Positions 1 to 11,413 of a stretch of DNA of 64,000 nt are shown in pieces. How positions within the stretch are numbered: position 1 is the stretch's first letter; the number at the start of each line of letters is the position of its first letter. Source of the stretch: Boesenbergia rotunda (Eukaryota; Streptophyta; Magnoliopsida; Zingiberales; Zingiberaceae). The translations under genes were made by a program, and so were the position numbers. The notes beneath the pieces were generated by a model. That model made no database searches. It saw only the letters and a list, made by a program, of their open reading frames with translations, and was not told where the DNA came from. The DNA is taken from the NCBI GenBank assembly GCA_024364735.1, contig JAGFNQ010002310.1:216656-280655 (forward strand). The letters run 5' to 3'.

Positions 1-588
1 ATTGAAAATAATACCCCTATACTTTTTCGTATATTTCATTTCGCTAAATGAGGATGGTTTAAAATTAAATACCATCTATAAAACAAAAAAAAAGAAAAGG
101 GGTAAAATGAAAAATGTAGTATACTTGGGGCCGTCGAGTCGAGCTAAGTTTATTGTTCCGGACTATGATGTTGATAGTCTCTTAATTTGCATAGTTCTTC
201 CACGGGAGGGGCAGATAATTAACCGTATGATATTATCAACTTGAAATTTAGAATTCAAAATCTAATAAAGTCAATATACTCACTCTCCTCATACATTAGT
301 CATAGCATTTAAATTAGTAATCCTCATAATTTATCTTCTCTGTGTTAATTCTGAGATGAGTTAGTTGGGGCTCTAGAACGAGTGAATTGTCTTTTACTAT
401 CTTAATTATGTATAGTTCAATTCTTAACTGTGATATATTATTAAGTATTTTTCTATAATGGGATAAAAAAAATCTCAGACGTTAGGTTGCTGAGCCGTCA
501 ACTATTTACGCTTCCGAATTTATCTTTGTGGTGAGTGGGTAATTTTTATAAGGTTGGACTCATTAGTTTCAGGATTTGTTGGTTCGAA
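1..588. other. AT-rich intergenic sequence
   Basis: No reading frame, RNA gene or recognisable repeat end can be supported. The small open frame at the left edge is low-complexity (lysine- and asparagine-rich) and matches nothing I recognise. Sequence to the left of the window could change this reading. Confidence 0.4.
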
Positions 589-681
589 AAGATTGTATTC
601 AACAATCTTCCACAATGAAAAATACTCGTCAATATAGATAGAGGCATAGTTACAATGGGATCGGGTGCGATTGCACCCCTA
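589..681 (+). repeat. Direct repeat copy 1, hAT-like end
   Basis: This stretch of about 93 bp recurs in the same orientation at 2858-2950 with a handful of differences. Its right part (aggcatagttacaatggg, then ggtgcgattgcacccc) resembles the left terminus of the hAT element at 57964, which has gcatagcc followed by ggggtgcgat. It is followed by a run of nine G. Best reading: an end of a ZMYM-type hAT family element. Confidence 0.55.
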
Positions 682-1241
682 GAATTTGGGGGGGGGGAAT
701 TAAAACACACTAGGAAAAAAATTTAAAAAGAACTTGATTATAAATTTTAAAATTTTTAGACATTTTTGTGAAAGACCAATTAAAACTCATCAGCCAAACA
801 TCTCTTCCCCGAGCCGAACTTTTTAATTCTCTTTTTCCAATATTTTCTTCTTCCTCTCTAATCCCCTTCTTATTCATTCCCTAATTCTAATTTAGCCATC
901 AAAATCCTCCCCACATGTTGGTGTCGTTGCCAACCATGTCGTTGTCGTGCATGTTATTGATGCTAATGCCGTTGTTATTTGCTATAAGCGCCGCTATCAT
1001 CACTTCACCAATGCTTCACAGCAAACGTACTTTGATTGACATGAAGTTTTCTTAGAAAAACATATAGTGTTAAATTTTTAGATATTGATGTTTTCTTTAC
1101 TAGTCAAATATATCAATATTTATAGATACTTGATATTTGATTTGTTATATGAAGGTGATCATTTTCACCTACGATCATTTGAAAGTTTGATTGATTGAAT
1201 CACATCATTTATTACATCGATGGATTTATCGTATAATTGAC
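682..1241. other. Unassigned intergenic stretch
   Basis: Mostly AT-rich, with a CT-rich segment near 790-910. No open frame of useful length and no terminal repeat pair found. It may be interior sequence of the hAT-like remnant whose end lies just upstream. Confidence 0.35.
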
Positions 1242-1440
1242 CACAAGAAAATTCACAATGAGCGATGAAATTTAATTTTCATCGTTAATTAGCAAACAAA
1301 ATAAATTATGGTTGTTAATTATCGACGAAAAATAAATTTCATCTTTATACTTATTTAACCTATTTAATTAGCGACGGAAACTTATTTCATCACTAAATAA
1401 CAATGAAATTAAGTTTTCATTGCTAATTGACTTAATTTCT
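1242..1440. mobile_element. CACTA-type terminal fragment
   Basis: The segment starts cacaagaaaattc and then carries several alternating copies of gcgatgaaa/gcgacggaaa and their inverse (tttcatcgct). Such clustered short subterminal motifs are typical of plant CACTA ends. No matching opposite end or 3-bp duplication was found, so it is treated as a truncated end. The CT-rich stretch after it (1440-1830) has no supported feature. Confidence 0.5.
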
Positions 1441-2033
1441 AATTAGGATTTTCATTCTCGATTTTTTCTTCATGACGTCTCAAAATCTTCCTTTCTAATT
1501 TTCTTTGATCGACCTCCTCTCTGATCTCTTGCACTCTCCTCTCCTCTCTAATCTTCAGTACCGACACACATCCCATTAATATGCTCGATCTTCTCCCCTT
1601 CCCTCTCCTCTCTTAGAGAAGGCTTGGTGGCGGCCTCGCAGTGAGGTCTCGCCTTGGCCACGGCCTTGCAACGAGGTTAGAAGGTCGGACGCGACATCAG
1701 TAGTGTGCCCTCAATCTTGGTCGGCTTGAATTAAGTGGCTTGAATTCGTCCCCTCTTATTGAAAATCCTAGCTATGTCATTGGAAATAAAGGATTCGTAG
1801 AAATTGAAATTACTTGAGATGACTTGAGATGATAATTTCAAGCTGCCAAAGTAGCAAAGAAGAGCTGCTTGGAAAGTTCGACTACCCGAAAGAGATGTTT
1901 GAAGCTGAGACAGAAATATTTGAGATTGAGATAAATATGTCTAATGTTGAGACACCACCAAGGCATGCATTTGACATAGTTTTCTTAAAATATATTTGTC
2001 CCCTCCGACTGTGCTTTAATGTTACGTTGGACG

Positions 2034-2811
2034 TCAATTTTTTAGGATACAATAGGAAAAACCACATACACAACCAAGTAATCTGACCCCCAATATTTCC
2101 ATCACTTTGAAGGGTAGTTTCCTGATTAATTCTCGACCATTTGAAATATCACCTGTCTCCAATGCCTTAACAATAAAATCTAAATGTTTCTCATGAAGAA
2201 GATCAAAACGTGTATAGGATGATCCAATAATATTTACCACATCACCAATAGCACGAACGAAATTAGAAATCGAAAGATTATTCTTAGTCATATCTATAAT
2301 AGTTAGTTAAAGCTTATAGAAAACTAATGTATGCAAAATACACATGAATTCTCTTTTTAAATAAGTACTTTTAAAACATTAAATTTATCATGGATATTTT
2401 TTTTTTGTTTATCCAACTATATAAACCTTCGGCCCAACTAATCCTAGGGATGGACAGCTGGCCCCACAAATCGACCATCAAGTAAATCTGAAAAGCGTAG
2501 ATGAGTCATGGCATAACACCCAGCGTCACTAGTGGTTCGCCTCCATCAAAACTCAGTTCTCTCAATTTAGACATGCTCAAATTATATTTAAAAAATATGT
2601 TATCAATGACACCTTTAAGTGAAAGTGTTTCAGAATTGGTAACATGTTCAACTGTGATAAAGTACTCATTTACATGTACACTACTACCTAGATAACACAA
2701 AACAATTGACATTTGCTCATTCATTGAAGATTCATTAACTAAAATAGAGAATAATAAAACACTTATATCTCTAATAAAAACATTAATCGTTTCAGTTTCA
2801 CAAACACTCAC
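2034..2811 (-). pseudogene. hAT transposase remnant (ZMYM/DUF4371-type)
   Basis: Two minus-strand blocks resemble the plant TTF/ZMYM-like hAT transposase family. The first (2811-2506) reads as part of the DUF4371 region: FSILVNESS, then EQMSIVLCYL, HVTNSETLSLK, and LSMSKLRELSFDG. The second (2291-2034) matches the downstream segment: ISNFVRAIGDVVNIIGSS, then KALETGDISNGREL. They lie in different frames and are separated by about 215 bp without coding similarity. The conserved catalytic stretch that should follow the second block is lost to a frame change. There is no complete N-terminal zinc finger and no C-terminal dimerisation domain, so this is a dead fragment. Confidence 0.7.
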
Positions 2812-2857
2812 TATATCCTTTTGAATATTGGACGATGTTAACTTGTAATTTTTAAAA

Positions 2858-2950
2858 GATTGTATTCAACAATCTTCCACAATGAAAAATGCTCGTCGAA
2901 GATAAACAGAGGCGTAGTTATAATGGGACAGGGGTGCGATTGCACCCCTC
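2858..2950 (+). repeat. Direct repeat copy 2, hAT-like end
   Basis: Second copy of the 589-681 repeat, with gaggcgtagttataatggg and ggtgcgattgcacccct. It ends exactly where the CACTA-1 terminus begins, which suggests the CACTA element inserted at or into this hAT-like end. Confidence 0.55.
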
Positions 2951-4164
2951 ACAACAAAAAAAACAAGCATTGCGACAGACTATTTCCATCGCTAAACGAT
3001 AATAGCAACGGAAACAACGCCATCAACTATCGCACCGTCGTAGCCGAGGATAGCGACGGAACATTTTTATTCATCGCTAATATCAACGGAAGTTAAACAA
3101 ATAATCCGTCACTATTTGTAATGGATATATAAAAATTCTGTCGCTAAATAACGGAAATCGGTGGCCGTCTACGGTATAATAGCGATGGAATCAAAAAGTT
3201 CTATCGTTATATTATCGTAACTAGCGACAGATATCATAAAAATCTATCGCTAATTATGACAGAATATTGACTATTTCGTCACTTTTAGAAAGGCAGAGGA
3301 CTTGGTTTTCCAATGATAGCGACGGAAAGTCAAATATCCATCGCAATTAGCGACGAAATAGTTATTAATTTGTCGCTATTAGCGACGGAATAGTCAACTA
3401 TCGATCACAAATTACGACGGATTTGGTAAATATCTGTCGTTAATTTCATTAAATTTACAACAGATCATTGTCTGGTTTTTCCACTTACTATATTTACTTT
3501 CAATACATACATACATATTCAAATAACAACACATGCATACATACATATCCAAATAACAGCACATATCCAAACACATACAAAATAATTTAATAATAGACAA
3601 AATACATATCCAAACATATGTATCAAATTCACATATCCAAAAAGCTGAATCAAGACAAATCCATATCCGAATCCAAAGTAAAGCAATTTAATGATAGACA
3701 ATACATGAACACAAAGTAAAGTCATATTTATATAAAAAAAATAGTAGTCAATACATACATGATCATAGAGTCTAGTAGAAGACAAATACATCAAAACTAG
3801 ATCAAAAAGAACAACATTCCTGCATAACAGAAGAGAAATAATATAAATAAAAATAAAATACAATGATAAAGCAATATTAGTGAAAACATAACTAGTTATC
3901 GTAACTGATATAGAAAATCTAAATAACATTTAATGATATGTAAAATATCCAATATACAAACTTTTCGACCAAACCAATGTCTGAATTTAACTCTGAAAAT
4001 GTAATATATGTAAACAAAAATGAAAAAAATAAAATACATTTAGTGATGCATATAATAACAAACCAGATAGCATAATAATTTGATTTTGTAATTGTAGAGA
4101 AAAAATATAACATACTACAAAAATGTCTCTAATCATCTGGGGTATTCTCAAGATCCTGCATCTC

Positions 4165-5330
4165 CTAAGACTCAAAACGAGGAGAGGTGGGCATCTGTGA
4201 CATTGGCGATAAGGTTGCTGCAAAAGTTTGCATGTGATGCACTAACGCCTCAGTGTGTGCCTGGCGAGCCCGCAGTTCCCTCAGCTCTACATTCCTCTTA
4301 ACGTCCTTCTCGGCCCACGTCATCTCCATTGTCGTGAGTCGAGTCCGCAGAGCATCATTCTCCTCCCGCAATTGACGAACCTTACTAGAGGAGGAACTAG
4401 AACGTCCCCTAACCCCTGGAGCTCTCATCTGATCATATGTAATTTTTGCCTGAGAGCTCAGGCAGTATAGGGTGGTCTTCCTCATTCCACCAACGACATC
4501 ATAGTAAATGTCATTCACCTAGTCGGTAGAAAGAGGTTGTGAACCCTCCCCCTCTGCAGCAGGCTGAGACGCCTCTGCAACTCTAGTGGTTATTGCTTCC
4601 TATGAAATAAAAATTAAATTAATCTCTATAAAATGTAAAAATAAATATACTAAAGTTAATATACTTACATTGATTGCTAAGGAGCGTCGATCGACAAATG
4701 CCCATTTTTTTCTTATGGGTTTTGCTGAATACCTCCCAACTAGTGGGAGGTCTCTACAACTCTGCAGCCTGTATACAAAAAATACAGTGTTTAAATATAT
4801 TCAAAAAAATATAATGAATGTTTATTATAACTTAAATAAAAATTTACCACGTCAGTGGCATGCTGGACAATCGAACGAAATCCAGAAGTGTGTTTCATGG
4901 ATCTGGTGTTGGGGCCAGCAAGCTCTGAGTTGCAATTGGCTCGAGCAATCACAACATTATCTTTCCAATGTTAGGCATCCCAGATGGCTCTCCATGCGCC
5001 CCAAACTGTCTTAGGGACCTTAGAAAGTCTAATTTCCTTCTTTCTCCACTTGTATAGCATGTCCCTGTACAGTTTGGAGCAATAGGCGTTCCAGGTTTCC
5101 TGAATTCCTTCTCTTGACTCTCCACCCAAATATATCTTTTCTATAAAAAAAATATATGTTTAGTATCATGTTAGTTTTAACATTAAATAAAATATATATC
5201 TAAACTACTTAACAAAAATTCACCATAATAAAAATTCTTCACATTTTGCTCTACATGGCCCCATGTAGTAGCAATCGAGGACGATCGTTTTTTGAATTTC
5301 TTTATAATGTAAGTTGAGACCTGATGACCG
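4165..5330 (-). pseudogene. CACTA second protein (plant Ptta/En/Spm-like), decayed
   Basis: On the minus strand downstream of the TNP2 region, short frames resemble the second protein of plant CACTA elements, annotated in many genomes as a putative plant transposase of the Ptta/En/Spm group. The C-terminal block (4518-4165) has a serine run and a coiled-coil-like stretch (VRQLREENDALRTRL, then KRNVELRELRARQ), followed by a Met/Gln/Pro tail. The segment at about 4850-5110 reads in pieces across frames. In the family this protein binds the subterminal repeats. Here stops and frame changes exclude a full-length product unless many introns are invoked. Confidence 0.5.
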
Positions 5331-5459
5331 TTTGGGAGAAAGTTATAGCAAAAATATCATACATTAGCAAAATTTGACCTGAAATATATAAAAATTACAT
5401 ATTTACTTACCAGTCACCCACTACTCTCAGGGTGCGTTTGGTTCAAGTTATCATACATG

Positions 5460-5500
5460 ACCTTGGTTATGTGATTACCTGGTAATCACATAACCAAGGT
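5460..5500. repeat. Perfect 19-bp hairpin
   Basis: Arms accttggttatgtgattac (5460-5478) and its exact inverse complement (5482-5500) flank a 3-base loop ctg. It lies 30 bp inside the left terminus of the Harbinger-like element. The same gttat/aaccaagg motif recurs near the right terminus (about 6880-6895). Confidence 0.9.
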
Positions 5501-5789
5501 TATAGGGAATGAAACATAACCAAATGTTGTTTGGTTAAATTTAGATGATCAAAGAAAATCTTGTTTGTTTGGAGGTAATAGTATATAATCTAATGTAATA
5601 TTTTACCATATTGCCCATTAGTTTAAAATTAAGGATTATGATAATATATGTTTATTTATACTAAAAATTAAAAAGTAAGGTAATATTTTGTATTAAATTT
5701 ATTTAGTTTATCCTAATTATAATTTATTTAATTTAAAAAAATTTTAATTAAAATACTAAATTTTTTTAAAAAAATTAGTTATCCCCCGA

Positions 5790-6625
5790 CCGCAACCGAT
5801 CGTTCGCCGGCAGGCGGTTGCCGGCCGCCGTCGTCGGCCGGCCGGCGGCGGTCGCCGGTTGCCGGCCGGCGGTCGCCGGCCGGTCGGTTGTCGGCCGGTC
5901 GGTCGCCGGCCGGTCACGGGTCGCCGGCCGGTCGCCGGTCGGTCGTCGGCCGGCGGCGGTCGCCGGTCGGTCGCCGGCCGGCGGCGGTCGCCGGTCGCCG
6001 GCCGGCGGCGGTCGCCGGTCGCCGGTCGGTCGCCGGTCGCCGACCGGCGGCGGTCGCCGGTCGCCGGTCGCCGCCGCGGCGGTCGCCGGTCGCCGGTCGC
6101 CGGCCGGCGGCGGTCGCCGGTCGCCGGCCGGCGGCGGTCGCCGGTCGCCGGCCGGCGGCGGTCGCCGGTCGCCGGCCGGCGGCGGTCGCCGGTCGCCGGC
6201 CGGCGGCGGTCGCCGGTCGCCGGCCGGCGGCGGTCGCCGGTCGCCGGCCGGCGGCGGTCGCCGGTCGCCGGCCGGCGGCGGTCGCCGGTCGCCGGCCGGC
6301 GGCGGTCGCCGGTCGCCGGCCGGCGGCGGTCGCCGGTCGCCGGCCGGCGGCGGTCGCCGGTCGCCGGCCGGCGGCGGTCGCCGGTCGCCGGCCGGCGGCG
6401 GTCGCCGGTCGCCGGCCGGCGGCGGTCGCCGGTCGCCGGCCGGCGGCGGTCGCCGGTCGCCGGCCGGCGGCGGTCGCCGGTCGCCGGCGCCGGTCGCCGG
6501 TCGCCGGCGGCGGTCGCCGGTCGCCGGCCGGCGGCGGTCGCCGGTCGCCGGCCGGCGGCGGTCGCCGGTCGCCGGCCGGCGGCGGTCGCCGGCCGCCGGA
6601 GGGGCTGCGGTCGTCGGTCGGTGAG
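5790..6625. repeat. GC-rich 24-bp tandem array
   Basis: Nearly pure G+C sequence built from GCCGGC, GGCGGC and GGTCGCC blocks. The core (about 6098-6489) holds roughly 16 near-identical 24-bp units; the flanks hold degenerate variants. Because 24 is a multiple of three and the unit lacks stops in several frames, the array is open for about 800 bp in at least four frames on both strands. These read as RRSPVAGR-like repeats on plus and GDRRPPPA repeats on minus. I treat these as by-products of the repeat, not as genes. It lies wholly inside the Harbinger-like element, in otherwise AT-rich DNA. Confidence 0.9.
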
Positions 6626-7020
6626 TCGACAACGAGTTGTAATTTTGTTAATTATTAGGGATCTTTTTATCTTAAAATATAAATATTAAGGGATAATTTG
6701 GGAAAGAAAAGTTCCTTAACCCCGGAATCAACAAAAACCTACGTTTTCCTTGGTTATCCAATTCCGGGTTGCATGCCCCATTTGATGACGTTTTGCTGAT
6801 GTGGCGGTAATACTGCATTACTTGGGAATTGATGATATATAATCTAAACCAAACAAGGTTATCAACGATAACCTTTGACAGATAACCAAGGTTATCACTG
6901 ATCACCCTGAACCAAACGCACCCTCAAAGTAATCTGGTTACCACGTGGTCTCTGTCCCGATTGCATAACTATAAAAATTCAAAATCATAATATTAGATAT
7001 ACACATTTATAATAGTTAAT

Positions 7021-7110
7021 CCAACGAAGATGAAATACAAACAACTAGTATCAACGAAGATGAAATACAAACAACTAGTATCAACGAAAATAAAATACAA
7101 ATAACTAGTA
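7021..7110. repeat. 30-bp tandem repeat, three copies
   Basis: Three consecutive copies of a 30-bp unit (caacgaagatgaaatacaaa followed by caactagtat); the third is slightly diverged. It lies inside CACTA-1, just downstream of the TNP2-region remnant on the minus strand. Confidence 0.9.
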
Positions 7111-7135
7111 ATATTCAATATTTAATCACCTGATT

Positions 7136-10100
7136 CTATTCCGATGGAACTAAATTAACATGTAAGTTTTCATCGCTTGACTCTATTGATATATCAACCT
7201 CCTCACTGCTAGATATCTCACTATTGTCTATTTCCTCGTAAGTGACATTATCATCTATATGTAAGTGTGATGTTGATTGCATCTCTGAATCAACGGAGTT
7301 CATTATGGCTTCTTTATTTTGATAAGCATCAGGGTTTTGGACAGTTGTCGTATTTGGCATTTCAATGCTTGACCTAGGCTTAATTTGACAAACAACTTGT
7401 CATTCACTTGGTCGTCTTCTCTTAGTTGGGTACTCAAGATAAAATACTTGACCAGCTTGCACCGCAAAGATGAAAGGTTCAAACTTGTTGAATCTTTTGG
7501 TTGAATTAACCTCAACTAAATTGTATAAACGATGTTTTCTGGTGCTCGTCCTTGGAGTTGGATCATACCAAGAATATCTGAATAATACACATCTTTTGAA
7601 AAATAACACTGGGTATTCAACCTCAATAATTTCCTCTAGTCTGCCATAATAGTCAAATTGAGTATCATTGTTGTTTGTTGATCCTTTGACACAAATACCA
7701 GAATTATACGTTAGCCTTTGTGAATCATGTTGGCCAACATGAAATCTGTATCCATTTACGTAATAATCGGAGAAGACGCTCAAAGCACGCAGAGGTCCAA
7801 ATGCGAGATTTTTTATTCGTTCATCTTTTACATTTGAAATTCTATGATCATTCACTTATAATAGTGGTCGTTGATAAAATTAGATGAATATATAATAAAG
7901 AATTGTAAACACAAAAATGCGCATTCACTCACTTACATATATTTAAAACCAAAATGCAAATTTATCATCTATCTTCTGATTTACCTTATTTGCGCTTATA
8001 GATGGATTTTGAATGTACAATTGTTGTTCGTACAACTTGACATATAAGGTAATTTGATATCATATTAGATTTTTAATTATATTATCAGATAGTAATTTGA
8101 TATCATATTATCATATAGTAATTTAATGTAAATAAATATATAAACTGGAGCTATTACCTTAGGTATGGTTTGACCTCTTTACAGTTCGAGAGTATATATG
8201 TCCTGGCAGCATGATATTCTTGATTATTTAACCGTCTAGATAGAGTTGCACCCATTGCTCTTCCAGGATACCTGAAAATAGAAAGCATGTCTGGGTCAAA
8301 TGTTTGAATGTCATCTTGATTGCATGGACACTTTCGATGTCTGGTTTTCATATTATTAGCAAAGTAATACGAACAAAACGAACTTCCTTCTTCAACCAGA
8401 TATACATTACATATTAATCCCTCAACTCTTGTCTTGTTACACAATTATTCTTTAATTTTCCAAGAAACCTTTCAAAAGGATACATTCATCTGTATTGTAC
8501 AGGACCACCTATTTGTGCCTCACTGGGTAAATGAATAGGTAAATGTTCCATTGAATCAAAAAAATTTGGTGGGAATATTCGCTCAAGCTTACATATTATT
8601 AATGGAATCTTTGTCTGAAGGCGTAACATATCTGATACCATAATAACCCTGGAAGTCAGATTTTTGAAATAAAGACTTAATTCTGTAAGAGCTTGTCAAA
8701 CATTATTATAAAGTAATTCTTGGAAAGCTATTGGAATTAATCTTTGCATAAACACATGACAATCATAACTCTTCATTCCGACTATTTTTAATTTGTTTGT
8801 ATCCAAGCAACGAGACATATTCGAGGCATATCCATCTAGAAATTTGATTACTTTCAACGAAGAATACATTATTTGCTTACTTTCTTTATTCAATGTATAA
8901 CATGCATTAGGATATTTATCAGTTATTTCATTCTAATGCAACTCAGGTCTGCTTACTAATTGTTTCAATTCTTCGCGTGATTTTGTTGTATCTTTAGTTT
9001 TCCCATGAGTATTCAATACAGTATTGATGATGTTGTCAAAGAAATTTTTCTCAATATGCATCATATTCAAATTATGTCGAATGAGTAAATATTTCCAATA
9101 TGGATGCTCCCAAAAAATACTTCTTTTCCTTCAACCATATTTGTTGACTCTAACAATATATTGTTGATATCATCTGAACCATCCTTATATATTGGTAGAA
9201 ATCCATAACTAACAATTTCATTAAACATTTCTTCACTTGACATCCAAACTGGGGGTAGTTTACTAACCACTTCATTCCTTTTGAATTTTTTTATTTCTTC
9301 TGAACGGATGATCAACAGGTAAAAATTTTCGATGATTATCAAACCAAAAAATCTTTCCACTACAAGGCAAAGAAAATGCATCAGACTGATTCATACAATG
9401 TGGGCATGCTAACTTCCTAGTCGTGCTCCATCCTAATAACATTGAGTATGCAGGAAAATCACTAATGATCTATAACAATGTTGCATGCATTGTAAAGTTT
9501 GATTTACTTGCAATGTCATACGTCTCTGAGACTATATTCTATAAATGATTCAGCTCAGCAATCAAAGGTTGCAAAAATATATTTATTTGCCCTTTTAGAT
9601 TATGAGAACCTGAAATTAGCACGGTAAGAAATATGAATTCATCTTTCATGCACATCCATGGTGGTAAATTATATGGTGTTAAAATAACTGGTCATGATGA
9701 ATATTATTGTGCATAACTTCCAAATGGCTGAAATTCATCTACAGAAAGTCCAAGTCTTATATTACATGGTTTCATAGCAAAGGAAGAAAATGTTGAATCT
9801 AACTGTTTCCATGCAGGGGATTCACAAGGATGACACATTATGTCTCCTTCATGTCCATGGTTTTGATGCCAGATCATATGACTTGATGTTGCTGCTAATG
9901 CATATAAGCATTGGAGTCTAGCAGTCAATAATACATGACTTTGCAGGGAATATTTTTTTTTCTTCCCAACCATGCGACTATCATGCTTGTAACGAGGATG
10001 ATTACACATTTTACAATCCATCAACTCACTATCTTTATTCCAATAGATCATGCAATTATTGATACAATCATGTATCTTCTCAACTGACAAACCCAAGTAT

Positions 10101-10715
10101 CTAATTAATTTTTTTAGTATTGTAGAAACTATTAGTTATGCAGTTATCTGTTGGAAGCAACTCTGACATCAATTGACATACGTCATCATAACATCATTTT
10201 GAGAAATGATGTTTGACCTCAATATTCAATAATCTTGCAGTAGCAGATAATTGAGAATGACCAGAAGGAATAACTTCTTATACTTCTCTTTCACTAGCCT
10301 TCAACATGTCATACATCTGAACTTCAGGAGTAGCTATTTAATCTGCATTTGATTGATCAAATGCATTCATTGCATCGTAAATCATTGATTGTATTGCATC
10401 AGCAGACCTATATGATGCCTCTAAACCAATTGAGTTGGATGATGAAGTGACGAAAGGTCCAACGGATTCAAATACATATGGCTCTCCATGACAATACCAA
10501 TTGTAATAATCTGGAACAAACACATACCTACAGATATGTGTTTTCACTGTATCATCATCACGGAAAATTGTATTTTTATATCTGCGTTGATTACATAGAC
10601 ACTTTAACTCAGCGTCATTCAAACACTCAAGATGATACTTTACAAAGTTCACAAATTTTTCAACTCCAGCAAAAAAAATTTCGCAAATAAATCCATTATC
10701 TAACATAGTATACAT
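7136..10715 (-). pseudogene. CACTA TNP2-type transposase, fragmented
   Basis: Minus-strand blocks follow the usual order of plant TNP2-type transposases. 10715-10338: the transposase-associated N-terminal domain (GVEKFVNFVKYHL, CLCNQRRYKN, VKTHI, WYCHGEPY). 10096-9704: the TNP2 domain with its Cys-rich start (GLSVEKIHDCINNCMIYW, CKMCNHPRYKH). 9381-9067: a middle piece. 8893-8696 and 8444-8154: DUF4218-like pieces (DGYASNMSRC, KSYDCHVFMQRL, RVEGLICNVYLVEE). 7855-7400: DUF4216-like (YYGRLEEIIEVEY, VLFRYSWYDP). Frames change between blocks, and stops interrupt the strongly conserved parts, so no intact transposase is encoded. Some gaps could be introns, but the family usually has few. It is homologous to the CACTA-2 remnant at 41264-43540. 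Confidence 0.8.
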
Positions 10716-11413
10716 CTATACCTTGTTCATATACATTGTATCCTAATAATAATAAAATATTCAATATTGATACTATGTAAACATCTATATCAAAAAGATT
10801 CAGTGTAACTACATTAACATATAACAAAATAGCTAAACTAACTTGCAATTTGATTTGTTAACCACAAATAACAATCAAAATTATCCAACTTTATTTCTGA
10901 TTAATCAAATACAAATTAGTATCCTAAATTTAAAAAATTAATTAGGATGCTACCAAATTAATCAAATACAAATTAATCAAACACAAATTAATCAAACAAA
11001 AACTATCCATCTATATTAATGATAATTAATTAGGATACAAAATTATCACGCGGCCGCAGGAGGGGACGAAAACTACGCTATTTGCATACCTATGATTGGA
11101 GGAGGGGATCGTTGGAGGAGGATACGGCGGGGATGATGGAGACGCCGAGGAAAACTTTCTAAACGTGTGCGATGGCGAGGGAGAGAGGCAAGGGAGAAAT
11201 AAACCTAAAATAGCGATGGACAAGTCAATTCCGTCGCTAATAGCGACGGAATTTAACTTTTCTGTCGCTAATAGCGACGGAATTGACCTTTTCCATCGCT
11301 ATTTTAGGGAATTTGACGTGTAACCCTAAAACAACGACGGATTTATTTTATCCGTCGCTAATAGATACGGACGTTTAAAAATCCCGTCTCTATTTAGGGA
11401 ATATTTTGTAGTG

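Larger units (their letters stand above)
5430..6923. mobile_element. PIF/Harbinger-like non-autonomous element
   Basis: Perfect 16-bp terminal inverted repeats (GGGTGCGTTTGGTTCA at 5430 and its inverse ending at 6923) lie between direct TCA duplications (5427-5429 and 6924-6926). The 3-bp target duplication and the GGGTGCGTTTGG-type ends fit Tourist/Harbinger-like elements. No transposase frame is present. The interior is an AT-rich left part, an 800-bp GC-rich array and a short right part that repeats the motif ataaccaaggttatca seen near the left end. It is inserted in CACTA-1. Confidence 0.8.
2950..11413 (-). mobile_element. CACTA (En/Spm) transposon, CACTA-1
   Basis: The right end is ttttgtagtg (inverse of CACTACAAAA) at 11413. 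The left end is cacaacaaaaaaaac at 2950, a one-base variant of CACTACAAAA. Both ends carry dense subterminal repeats of agcgacgga and its inverse tccgtcgct (about 2960-3440 and 11205-11400), the usual binding sites for the element's own protein. The interior has TNP2-type and second-protein remnants, both on the minus strand, so the element's 5' end is the right one. The 3-bp flanks (cct and tcg) do not match, so the left boundary is less certain. The element hosts the Harbinger-like insertion at 5430-6923. Confidence 0.75.

Noticed and set aside
5775..6689. Several overlapping 250-285 residue Arg/Pro/Ala-rich frames on both strands
   Set aside because: They are the 24-bp array read in different frames. 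Frame length results from stop-free repeat units, and nothing resembles a protein family.
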